Source: Camarhynchus parvulus
Lineage: Eukaryota; Chordata; Aves; Passeriformes; Thraupidae
Length of the DNA stretch: 64,000 nt
NCBI RefSeq assembly: GCF_901933205.1
Contig: NC_044573.1
Coordinates: 60,514,493-60,578,492, forward strand
Reading direction: 5' to 3'
The translations under genes were made by a program, and so were the position numbers. Positions 37,461-49,280 of the stretch are shown here, piece after piece (the stretch's first letter is position 1; each line of letters begins with the position of its first letter). A model generated the notes under the pieces. It was not told the DNA's origin. It did not search any database and saw only the letters and a list, made by a program, of their open reading frames with translations.

Positions 37461-40400
37461 GGTTGGCGATCGTGGCCCAAGTGTGCTGGTGTTTCCTTGC
37501 CGCAGAAGCCGAGGGAGATGTACAGCACGCTTTTGCCCCACTTAGACTGGGTGACCCTGCCGGGAGATGAGGCAGGACTGCAGGACCGGGACCTTAATTA
37601 GCACCATTATCTTACATGGAAATGAGCCTAGAGTGATAGCTGTGTTCTGCACGTAAATCTGGACAAAATCCTGCTTTAGTGCACGTATGGCGTTGACTTA
37701 CTTGTACACAGAAACACACAGTGGTTCTGAAATCGGCTACCACTTTTACGTGTCATCCTTACTCCAGCATCTGTCCCTGCACTCCTGCTGTAGCTGACGG
37801 ATGCTGCTGACTGAAATACGGGTTTCCCCACAGAGGGGCCCCTGTAGCTTGGCATTCTCAGTGTATTTGGACGGTGTGTACTTAGTTGGAGAAGGGGTCA
37901 GGATTTCATACTGAGGTATGGGGTTTTTCAGCATATTTATTAGGGTTTTTTGTTTTCTTTGGCCTACGGGATGCTTGCAAGTTTAAATGTTGATATGATA
38001 AATATATCGTCTTAATATGTTCAAAATACCAGCACCCAGATATGAATCAGTTTTGTTGAAGTATGTTCTTAAGCCTGTATGATTTAGTATTTTAGTTAAT
38101 TTTACAACATGCACAAAATATAGTCCAGATAGAAGTATGATATCTGACAGCAGGAGAGAATTTAAGATTTGACAGTTCTTCATACTCTGTCAGATATTTG
38201 AAAATGATGCTTTCTTCTTTCAGTTTTGACTGTCACTTGCCATTAATCGTCAACAGCAATGTTGATCTTACAGTCAGGGTCTTAACATTTTTTTCTGTGA
38301 AAGAATAAGCACGCTAACACGCAGAACTTTTCTGTACAGTACAGTTTAATAACAGTCACAGTTAATGGCTCAGCAGCAGTGCTACAAGTAAACATTGGGG
38401 GTTTTTTGGTTAACTGAATGGCTCTGACTCAGGAGCTAGATAGGGTCATATACTGTAATGCTCATAATATACACACAGAAACTTGCTTCGGGATCAACAA
38501 TAACTCAGCATGTCAACAGATGCAAATCTACAGCTGGGATAGATCAGGAGTTCCGCTGGACCTTACATGGGCTGAGAACTGGGCTTTAGTATCATACACT
38601 GTTGATGGGAAACTGGTATGGGCAAGCATTTTACAAACTGTAAGAGTTGCAAAGGTGCCTCTACTGTAAGTCTAAAACTATTAAAATACACCACACAAAT
38701 TTGAAACTGTGCAGTGACCTGCATAAAACAACAGATACTGAGACCCAAGACTCGTAACTGTATCTTTTAGTCATGTGCTTGCTATGTAGAGAATGACTGA
38801 ATAATGAAATCTACTATTAAGTGTAATACTGTTAGAGTTTTGTTGGTTCTGATGGTTTTATATTTCTAGTGGACTAGGGTTTTTTTGGTGTTGTTTTTAG
38901 CCACAGAAAATAGTAATTTAAAGTGCTGGCTCAAATCTATATATTTACCAGATTTCCTTACTTCTTAGGTTTTGAAAAAATTACGATAGTTACTTCAAGC
39001 AATTGATAACAGAAGTAAAATGTACATGTAATAAATTAAATTTATGTAAATTATAGGTTATGATTTACTGAAAAAACATGAAATTCTGTATTTCAGATTT
39101 CTCCTTGAATTTACATTTTAGGCTATTGATCAATAAATATTTCTGTAAATATGATTTCACTAGCTTAATTTTAATACACAAATATTGTAGAAAAAGAAAA
39201 AATTGTAGTTCTGTACATTATGCATTGCAATGAACAAAATCATTTTATAAATTAACTAAATTATTTTAAAAATCACAGCTGGTTCAATTATTTGGTCTGT
39301 GTTAACACAGGGATTAATGATTAGATTACAGTGAATCAGAAAACTGCAGTCTCATTATATGTCTGATTTTGAACATGATTGTTTTCTGGTTTTCTGATAG
39401 AATCCATAATGTTCAGTTATAATATTATGAAATACTTAAATAAGTAAAAGAATAATGAAAAATTTATTTTAAATTAATTTTTTGAAAGTATTATTGAAAT
39501 TGCTAATTTTTTCATGCTCATGCAGCTTTATAAAAAAGGCAATTCCATGCCTTATAGGCAGATTTTCATATTTTACCTGTTCAAAAGCTGCAGGAGTTTT
39601 GAATTCATTTTCTACAAGCGGTTGCCTTGTTTTCAAATAATGTTTCAAGAATGTCATACTTTTCCACTATTTAGAAAATGCTGGTTTTAAACACACACTA
39701 GTTCATTTTGTGAATTTCAGCTGCAGCACAACATCTTCCCAGTTTTCCAGCAACGCTGAGCTGTGTTTTAGAACTAAAGGCATCATCTGGGTCCGATGAT
39801 TAGAGCAAGGACACTTCAGCAATTAAAATAGTACCATCCAGGTCTGACTTCTTCAGGAAAACAGTCTTTTCATGTTCCTTTTTATTTTTTTTTAACACAG
39901 GCAATTTCAGTGACATTATTTTGTCACTTTTGTTTCCAGATCGTGTGGGTTTCTTGAAAACACTTCCATACATTTCAGTGACTAAAACGAGGCCAAGTTT
40001 GGGGCCATCACTGCTGAACCTCAAACCAGTAAACATTTAGCTCTCTTTTTCTGTTAGAAAAGAGGTGAATTTAAAGACCAATTTTATCCACTTCTCTGGT
40101 GCACTGTAAGTTGAAATAAGGGTAATACTTGGAAATGAAATTAAAAAGCCATGTTTCCATTCTGCGTCGAAACTTTTGTAAGCACATCCTAACTTGTTAA
40201 ATTTGTTCTCCCAGTCTGTACTTCATAACTGTTCATTTAACTGTTTTGTTTCTGGGTTTTGGCATTATCTTCAGTCAAATTTTTCATCAGCTCTTCATCA
40301 AATCATAATTTTAAAGTCAAACTTCTCTCCAAAAATGCTGAAGAATTCCATTTAAAGAGTGTTATATGTTGAAATTAATAATCACATTTTATAAATTCTT

Positions 40401-43400
40401 GCTAAGCCAGAGGTCCGTCAGTTTCTTCTCTAGTCAGGTAGAGACTGTTAAATACTTTCTAGTGGTAATCCAGTTTCAGTGGTTGATTAAAGACTGAAAC
40501 ATATCCTGGATATGGACGTCAAAGCCTAAAATCTTTTGATGTTTTGTTCGGTGATGAAAAGATATCTCTAAAACAGAACATAACAATTCAGCAAATGTAA
40601 ACTCTTCTATAGTGTAGTTGATAGGCTTGATCATAGTGATTGGGGTACACAGGCTGACTCTCCTGTTACATTTGTATATTCTTTCTGTTGGATAATTCAG
40701 GTGTGTTTGAATACTTTTGTAGAGAAACAGGAAAAGAGATAATACAAAGGAGCAAACTGTATGTTTTCTTCTCCTCTGTGGAACTTAAAAAAAACTCTTG
40801 CTTGAAAAAGAGGGAGAAATGGCAATTTTAGCAAGAAACTTTTGCCTTTTGCTGTCACTATTGATGTAATGACAATATTTTAATTGCAGTAATAAATACT
40901 AGTCAAAACTCTGTTTGGCACTCACCTTTTGTTTTCATGAAGAAAGGACAGAATTCTCTAGAATCAATTATTTTCATTACTTTCGGGTTTTTTTAATTTA
41001 GTTCTATTTCTATCTGTGTTTCAGGCCCAGAACACTGAAAAACAGGAAAGGCAAAACATTGTAAATTATACTTGCAATTGTGACTATTTGCTGATTTTAA
41101 GGTTTATAATTTGAGCTCCAGTTTCATTTTTCAGGACATACTGTGTATCAGCCCTCTGTATATCAGGCTCTTAAGAACCTGTCTGAAGTCAGTTGACTTC
41201 CACAGGCCAGACACCATCTGTGTGTTGTGACTGCTTTGATTGCATTCATAAAATGGATGTCATTCATACTGAAGCATATAAATCACAGCTCAGCAGTCAC
41301 TCTTACCTTCAGAGATACTCCTCGTGCACTTCACGTGCCATCAGCTAAAAGTGTATCAGTTTCACTGCTTTTGAAGTAATTTGATGCAGGATCACATTGA
41401 TATTACTGTCCATTACTTTATTAAATTATATAGGAGGGAAATGTTCATTTTAGGTGTTTTCAATGAAAACCATAAAGATTAATAAATTACACAAAAAAAA
41501 CCCCAAAAATACTTCAAATACCCATTTTGTCTGTGTTCATGTAACTTTTCTCATTGTTTTGTTAGATTTGTACTTTATTTATGTTTTGCTCCCAGATCTC
41601 TAATACACCCATTTAATGCCAGTCTTATTTTCTCCCCAAGTTCCAGAAGGAACAGAGTGTTATTGTTCTCTTCAGATGTCATGCTTGCAAAGACTATATA
41701 AAATCCAGAACGATCTTCCAGCACCTGTGCTCTGATCAGCTAATCCAGACCTGCCAAAAAGACCCCCTTCCCTCAGAAACTTTTGCAAACCTAGACAGTA
41801 TTCTGAAAAATGCCTGTTCTCTGCCTTAAAAATACATATTTTATGCAAATGTGTTACGAACGGAGAAGAAAGGAGACCACAAAATTTAATTATATTACCC
41901 AGGATTTTACTTTACTAAAAACTGGCCTAATTAGCATAACATGTGATAGCAATAGCCACCAATAAGGACTTCAAAGATTGCTAGATGGATACTTATTACC
42001 CAACTGCCAACTTTCTAATTACATTTATCAGGGACAGTGGATCAGAGGAGTTAACCACAAGAAGGCCTGAGACTGATGGTTGCTTTTTCTTTCATGGTTG
42101 CTTTGTTCTTTGCATGAAGGGTAGCAGCATCTTTTAGCCTCATCTCCCACAGGGACCACGTTTTTTCCCTATTGACTACTTCTTCAATCAGAAAGAAAGC
42201 CCTAGAAGTGTGATATTCAACCGCAACCGCGTTTTCCTACGTCTTTATTAATTTATTAATTTCCCATGGGTTATGTCATCTCTGAAGCTCAAAATGATGT
42301 GCTATGGAATGGTCTGCTTAGCTATACAACTTTCTACCAGTTTCCTGGCCATGGCTGCAGAGGAAAATGGGTGATCATAATTTGAGATATCCACAACTGA
42401 AGCAAAAACTTAATCTCTTGCTGATGTTTCAGATTGTCAGTAATCCTCAGCTCTCCTAAAGTAGAGGTGGAAGTGGTCATTAGGCCAATGTAAATGACAA
42501 ATATCCACTTCTTGCCTGGTACTGGCTACATACCCTAGGAATATACTAAAAGAAGGGATATATATGCATATTTGTTTACATTAAAGCCAGTTAGAAAACT
42601 GATCACATGTATATCTCAGGTTAAAAAAAAACAGTTAATTATGTGTTGTAATTAATAAATGGTAGGTGATAGCCAGTGGGATGCCTGCCTGCCACCTGGT
42701 TTACCCCAAGAACCCTGATGACAGACTTCAGCAAACTAAATTCAAAGAGAAAAACCAGACAGGTTATGTTTCAGATGAGGTGAACTGATTGCTGGTCACT
42801 TAAATCACACTTTCGTGACAGAAGCCAAGCCATAATATTATTGTTATATGTGAACATGATAGAATAAAAAGAGTGGCCACTGAAGTGAAGGAAGAATTTA
42901 AGGATTACCTTCAGAGTGCATGGAATACACATATACTGCAACAGGAATTGCCATTAGCTCACAAATTTGGCATGTATTGTGCTGTCAAGAAGAAAGGAGA
43001 AAAATAAGTAATTTGTATTTATTTATTTTCCCATTGTAATTAATAAAGGAGTTATTAAAAATATAACCTTTCAGATAAAACACAAGTAATTCAAATAGGC
43101 TGCAATCAAAATATGTTTTTATGAAGATTTTTAGAAGTTGTTTATTAACTGCCAAAAGGAATGTACAGTCACCTGAGAATGAAGTAATATAATATATGCC
43201 AGTTTCCTGCAAATGGTTCCTCAGTGATCTGCTTTCTTTAGCAAGCAGACATGAAATCATTTGTCTTCAAAATTATGTTAAGAAATTAATGATCTAATAC
43301 AAACTATCAAGTGTGGAATGCAAAGTTCAACTACCTATTTTTTTCTATGAAAAGAATAGTGATTTAAAACATTAGACTTAGTAAAAAATAAGCACTCTAG

Positions 43401-45631
43401 AGAACTACAGCATTACTCTTTAGTTTCCATCATTACATGGAAATGCTCGAATTTCTTTTGAGTACACAGAAATCTTTGATTCTGTCATGCTTTCTGCAAA
43501 TTCACAAACAACTTTTTTTTAACAGCAAGTATTAGCAAAATATAAACCCCTGTGAAACTCTTCCAGATTATATTGAGAATCAGTATTTTTCTGAAGGTAC
43601 CAAAAGGAAAGTTTTAAAGTGCTGCTGCTGTAGCATAATGGAAAAGTACTTCTTCAGAGAATATGGTGAAGTACAGGAATTGCTAAATCCTTTTCCCTTC
43701 GGCTAGTTAATTGCTAATTTTATTCTTGGGAATGTAGTTTTGGGTCTGGGTTGGGGTTTTTTTTTGGCTATCTTGATATATAGAGTTTAGAAAGAAGCTT
43801 CAAAGATTAATTATCCATTGAGCTAAAAATTCTTTCAGTAGCTTACATTCATTCTGCCTTCTGGGGACACTAACATTTGCAGTTTCATTTGCAATTAAAT
43901 GGAAGTAGTAGTTTAGAGAGTGAAAGATAGTGTATATACTTCTTTGAATGTAAAACAATACCTTAAGTATTACTTAAATAAATGTAACTTTGACCACAGT
44001 TTTGTAAATAAGCAACTGCCGATACAATCTTTTTCTTTCCATACAGAACAAATACACTTTTTTCGAACAGTGCTTGACACAAAGGAAAACAGCGAGGATG
44101 TAACGCCTCAGGTTAATAAAACTAAAAGTTAGCAGCTGTAGCTTTGCACAGAGGCAAGGTGCTGCTCTCTGCTGTAAGAGACTGCATCAGAGCCTCAGCC
44201 CACTACACCCAAGAATAACCATAGTGACTGTGGGGACAGGAAGCCATATCAAGTTTTCTTCCCCTGCCCTACATGACTCTGTAAGCCTGTAGTTAAGTAC
44301 ATAAATGTATGTGGAGGCACCGCAGACAGTAGAACTGTTCAGTAAACAGAGTTGCAATACTGATTTTCTAACCGCATTGAGGCTCCCTACCTGAGCTTAC
44401 ATAGGGAGCTTACATTACATTAATTTCCATGAAGCTAAGAAAAATATCTATTTTAAGCTAGAAGCCACACCTCTTGCATCAGCACAAATACAATTACAAC
44501 AAAACTAATACCATAAAAACAGAGTGAATCATAACACAAATGCAAAATTTTTTTGGAAGGAACATTCTGTAATGCGAGCTGACACTTGGAAAACAGAAGT
44601 CAGCTCTAAGGTCTCTCATCTTTACCCTGGGTATTTTTCATTTTGTATTTAGGCTGCCTTATCTGAATAGGGGCAGAGTTTTGTTTTTCAGGGTACGGTG
44701 ATGTGCATCATAGTAAGTAAGGTTGCTGTGATATTTTTTAAGTATCTCCACCTGGGTAGGAGCTGTGGCTCCTTAACCAGTGATGCACCAATAGTAGCAG
44801 TTCTACTATGGAATGTTTCCCTTGGAGCAGGTCAGTAGCCTCACCCTGCTGCTCATTGCCACCTTGACTGATGGTACTTTGCCCCTGTACAAACCAACTA
44901 CTCAGTGCTGCTATAAGACAACACAATGAAACGCACAAAATTGCTTTGTTCAGAGGCAGCTTGTTCAGAGGTAGCTCTTTGCCTCAAAGTTTGGCAGGTG
45001 TGTGCTTTTTCCAGTTTTTTGTTGGGTTTTTATAAGGGCAATACATTGATACTGAATGATGCTCTTCCCTGTAGAGGGAATAATAATATGCTTATGCTTG
45101 TCATCAGGAGAATTTTTTCCATCATGTTTTTCAGGCTGGTCTAGAAGTATTTGCTGTTTTCAAATATGCGTTTGCAGTTCTCTAGCATTCTTCCCACTTT
45201 TATCTCATGATGTAGTGATGTCACTAGACCAGTTCTTGTCTGCAAAGTGTCTTGGAAGAGAGCCAGGACAGGAGAATGAGAGGATAAAAACCCAAGCATA
45301 TGAAGAATTTGGGAGCTAGATGGCCTAGTTTTTATGGGGGACTTATTGTGTAAAAATCATTCAGTGGAAGGCCTGTGGTCATTGGTATGCTCAGCTGTTC
45401 TGCAGTGCTACAAGTAAGTGAAACAGCTATAAAGACAGCTTAATTCTCCAACAGCATTTGTAACATCTTTACAATACACGTTCAGAATGAAATAGATGGA
45501 GGCAAGGAGTCATTCTGATCCTAACCATCCCTCATAGGCTTTATTCTTTAGTTAGGTGAAAGTATGCCAGTTTGTCTAAAATTAAATTTAGAGGCCTCTG
45601 AAGATTAAACAAAATAAAAAATATAGAACAC
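37461..45631. other. Non-coding DNA upstream of CENPW
   Basis: AT-rich beyond the CpG island, with long T-rich and A-rich runs. No recognised exon or repeat family. A divergent non-coding transcript from the island could run through here, but nothing in the sequence proves one. Confidence 0.55.
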
Positions 45632-46567
45632 TGTAGTGGGTTGACCCTGGCTGGATGCTAGGTACCTACAAAAGCCATTGTTGTCCAAAAATGGACAGAG
45701 GAGAGAAAACATAACAAAGGGTTCACAGGTTGAGATCAGGACAGGGAGAGATCACTGACTGAATACTATCATGGACAGAACAGGCTTGACTTAGAGATAG
45801 TAATTGAATTTATTACTAACAAAATCAAAGCAGGATAATGAGCAGTAAAATACATCTTCAAACAGCTTTCCCCCACCCTCCCTCCTTCCCAAGCTCTACC
45901 ATCTCACCCAGCAGCACAAGGAGACAGGGAATGAGGTTATGGTCAGTTCATCACACATTGTTCCTGCCACTGCTCAGGGAGAGGAGTCCTTACCTCCCTG
46001 GAGAGAGGAGACCTCCAGCGTGGGGTCCCTGTCCCACAGGAGACAGTTCTCCACAAACTTCTCCAGCATGAGTCCATCCCATGAGCAACAGCTCTCCGTG
46101 GACTGCTGCTATGGGAGCCACTTTTCCATGATGTGCAGTCCTTTATGCACAGCCTGCTCCAATGTGGATTTCCCATAGTGTCACAAGTCCAGCCGGGAAA
46201 CCTGCTCCAGCACAGACTCCTCTTTCCACAGGTCCTTGCCAGGACCCTGCTCCAGCATGAGCCTTCCACAGGTTCACAGCCTCGTCTCAGGCACCCACCT
46301 GCTTCAGTGCAGCCTCCTCCAGGGACTGCAGGTGGATCTCTGCACTCCCATAGCCATCCATGCTCTGCAGGGGTACAGCTTCAGCACCTGGAGCACCTCC
46401 TCCCCTCCTTCTCCACTGACCTTGGTGTCTGCAGAGCTGTTCCTCTCACATGTGCTGATTTGGCTCCTTCTCTGGCCTCAATTACTTCTGCACAGTAACT
46501 CTAGTTTCTTCTTAAATACATTGTCACAGAGCCATTAGTATCATTCCCAATTCCTCAGCCTTGCCTG
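45632..46567 (-). mobile_element. Avian endogenous retrovirus LTR, truncated (LTR 1)
   Basis: The plus strand starts TGTAGTGGGTTGACCCTGGC, the reverse complement of the 3' end (...CCACTACA) of an LTR family that is abundant in songbirds. The element reads on the minus strand. A TATA-like TATTTAAG lies near 46510-46517 and AATAAA near 45807-45812, both on the minus strand. The middle (about 46012-46400) is a degenerate tandem array of 'tgctccagcatg...tccacagg' units typical of this family. The U3 start is missing: similarity stops near 46567, where a tRNA-like segment begins. All long open frames here are LTR sequence. Confidence 0.8.
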
Positions 46568-46621
46568 AGCGTGGAACACTTAATCCCAGGGTCCTGGGTT
46601 CATGCCTCGCATTAGGTGTCA
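46568..46621 (+). other. tRNA-Lys(CTT)-like sequence, extended primer-binding site of the retroviral remnant
   Basis: The plus strand matches the 3' two-thirds of vertebrate tRNA-Lys(CTT) as I remember it. Seen in order: GAGCGTGGAACACTTAATCC (anticodon arm with CTT), then CAGGGTC (variable region), CTGGGTTCATGCC (T arm) and a GCATTAGGTGTCA end in place of GCGCCA. A 7-base spacer separates it from the edge of the second LTR piece at 46629, as expected for a minus-strand primer-binding site. It is far longer than the usual 18 bases. It is not a working tRNA gene: the acceptor and D-arm 5' parts do not match. Confidence 0.7.
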
Positions 46622-46628
46622 AAAGGAC

Positions 46629-46790
46629 TGCAGGAGGTTGACATTTGTGGTGCACCAGGTGCCCACCAAGCTATTCCATCATTCCCCCTTCCAAGCTGGA
46701 CAGGGGAGAGAAAATAACTGGAAAATTTTCCTGGCAAATGACTCCTAGGTTGAAATAAGGTAGTTTACTAAAGCAATTGGTTGTACAGAG
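46629..46790 (-). mobile_element. Second LTR fragment, 3' (U5) part (LTR 2)
   Basis: The plus strand starts TGCAGGAGGTTGAC and continues CACCAGGTGCCCACCAAGCT, then AGCTGGACAGGGGAGAGAAAAT. This parallels the beginning of LTR 1 and keeps parts of the family sequence that LTR 1 has lost. Its right edge is unclear because similarity fades after about 46715. On the minus strand the order is LTR 2, spacer, primer-binding site, deletion junction, LTR 1: a provirus that has lost its whole coding interior. Confidence 0.65.
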
Positions 46791-49148
46791 TCTGGTCCAC
46801 AGGTTCTGCTCTGTGCTTCAGCCATTTCAAAGAATTATTTTTCATTCATTACTTGCTTTGCCATGTTTTTTTTTAGACAGTATCAGTTGTGGAACTAGAC
46901 TGTTCTCGCATTTTAAGCAGAGCTTAGAATTATGTTGTCTAACACTCAGAGTTGCTTGATGTCAGGGAGCAAGCACAGGGTAAGAAATGTATTAAATCTT
47001 CTATGAAACTGCTTCATTCCAAAATTTTATTTTTTCTTACTCCAATGGGAAACAGTGCAATAGCAAAGCAACAAAATTAAACCTGCAAGTAAATTACTAC
47101 AGGTCTGAGCATAAATTTGTGGGAGAATGTGTTAAATATATTTGTACAGCTGTACATACAACAGATCTAAATTCTCCTAGCAGCAGTGTCTGGACACGAA
47201 GTTTTGATTTAGATTGTGTTCCTCTGGAGACTCTGTTCCATATGTATATAAAGCTGAATTTAGCAATTAAATGTGATTTCTGAATTTCATGCCCATAATT
47301 GCCTACTCATAACAAAGTACAAGATGGGGTTTGAAAATTCTGTCTTGAGAAAGATTTGATTCCATATTTCCAGTTCTAGCATTTCTCTGGTAGCTTGAAA
47401 TCTCCAATATATGAATTTTCTCTATTATGCATAGAAAAATGTGTGCCTGAACCTATTAGAGATATGATTTTCTGTATGCATAACTAGATGATTAATGCAT
47501 TTTTGTACAGCATTACCTGTATTCTGGCATATCATAAATATTATTCATATTCTTATGATTCATAAATATGTTTCTGGCATATCTTAAGTGCTTTTCAAGT
47601 ATCAGCCCTGATTTGTCTATTATCTGCTTAGATCCACAAATCTGTTTACACATGAACTGGAAAACCTCTTCTTAGCATGCTTCCTGAAAACTGTAGCTTT
47701 AAGCATACATATCCTTTTCTTAATCTCGATGAAATTTTAATACTTTAACAAATTTTTCAATACATGAAGAACATCATGTGATCACAAATATTCTTCCAAT
47801 CTTTAAATTTTAGTAAGTGTCTGAAAATTATTAATGAAGTTCCTAATACTTGTGCAATAAATACCCTGTACCTGTGCAAAACACAATGAGGATACCTAGG
47901 ATACTTTTCTAATGGCTAACTTCCTCACTCCCTAGTTAATTCCTCTTCCATCACAAAATACATCTATAGATTTTATTGGAAAGTTTCTAATATTTTGCAG
48001 TATTTTTTCATATACTTAACTTTTCCTCTTAGAAGCAAATAATGAAAACTGTTAATACAACTTGAGATAAAATGCCCATGACACCTAACTTGGTGTTTCA
48101 GAAACTTGGGCCTTTTCAGTTCTGTAAAGCAACACAATCATAAGTTAGTGAGATACAAGTTTTGTACACAATCATGTTTTACATTTCTCATGAATAAAGT
48201 TTTTGTTTGAAATACAACCAGTCTTTACTCAACTTCAAAGAAATCTACATTCTACAAAAAAATGAGGACTTTTTTTAATTTTGTAGGATTAGTTGCAACC
48301 TCAGCATCTATTATCTTTGTAAACAAACATCTAAACTATGTCATCTGTTAAATAAATACATTTTGCCTTTTAAAATATGTCTTCCTATTGACTTCCAAGT
48401 GAAGCACAACAAAAATGCTAAAAAAAGAATCCTCAATAGCTACATGAGTAGCTGTCCACTTACTCTAGAGATCAATAAAATGTTTGGCTCTAGCACTCAT
48501 TCACATGTCAAAGCCAAAACAGAAAACCTAGTTCATAGTGAAGCACAAGGACAAGAATGCTGGAAAAGCATTCTTGCAAATATGTGCTACAAAACTGTAC
48601 CACACTCCACCTTCTCTGCTGCTTTCATGTGCAGCTCAACTACATTTCAGTAAAACAGTGCCCAAATGCAACTCAGGAATGTGTGTGGCTTCTGCAAACA
48701 GATGCAGAGCCAAATGCCAGACCCTGTATTAGCGTGTGGATGTATTGCACAGCTGGAAGAACAATTGCAGCTGCTATGAAATAGCACGTGTTTTTCTTCC
48801 TGGGTTATCTAAAAGCTTTATTTATAGGGTGAAACTCTGTTTTAAACGTGATCTTGACCACATTAAGTTTTGCAAGCTGTAGACAATGTGAATTTAACGG
48901 TGGTGTTTAAGTTTTCTGAAGTCTTAGCTGTATGATATGTGCTAGTTGTTAAAAGTGACTAGTTCAAAATCAAGTAGTGTAGAGATCTGTAAATTTCAGT
49001 TGCTGCCTGACATGTCGATACCCACCTACTCAGAAAAAGTAGTCTGGGGACCCAAACAATGTCACAATCCCCTATTACCTGCCAAAAGACGTGAGAAGTA
49101 TGTGCTGCACTGTCAAAATCTCTGTCTGGAGTCTGAGATTCATAGGAC
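46791..49148. other. Non-coding AT-rich DNA
   Basis: No gene recognised. A small perfect hairpin (9-bp stem, 7-base loop) lies at 48552-48576. A short direct repeat of TCTGGCATATC flanks AT-rich sequence near 47522-47583. Confidence 0.6.
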
Positions 49149-49280
49149 AGATGGATGGGACTTAGAACAACCTGGTCTAGTGCAAGATGTCCCCCATGGG
49201 TTGCCCCTGGCAGGGGGGGGTTGGAACTAGATGATCTTTAAGGTACATTCCAACCCAAACCATTCTGTGATTCTATAAAT
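49149..49280 (+). mobile_element. CR1 LINE 3' end
   Basis: Forward CR1 3' terminus. ACCTGGTCTAGTGCAAGATG leads to CAGGGGGGGTTGGAACTAGA, TGATCTTTAAGGTACATTCC and an end of CATTCTGTGATTCTATAAAT, the typical octamer-like tail. Truncated to the last 130 bases. Confidence 0.92.

Noticed and set aside
46133..46538. Overlapping frames of 100-121 residues
   Set aside because: They lie wholly within the LTR repeat array and are not genes.
46546..46621. A functional tRNA-Lys gene
   Set aside because: The 5' acceptor and D-arm halves do not match, the T loop and acceptor carry changes, and the position next to an LTR edge explains it as a primer-binding site.
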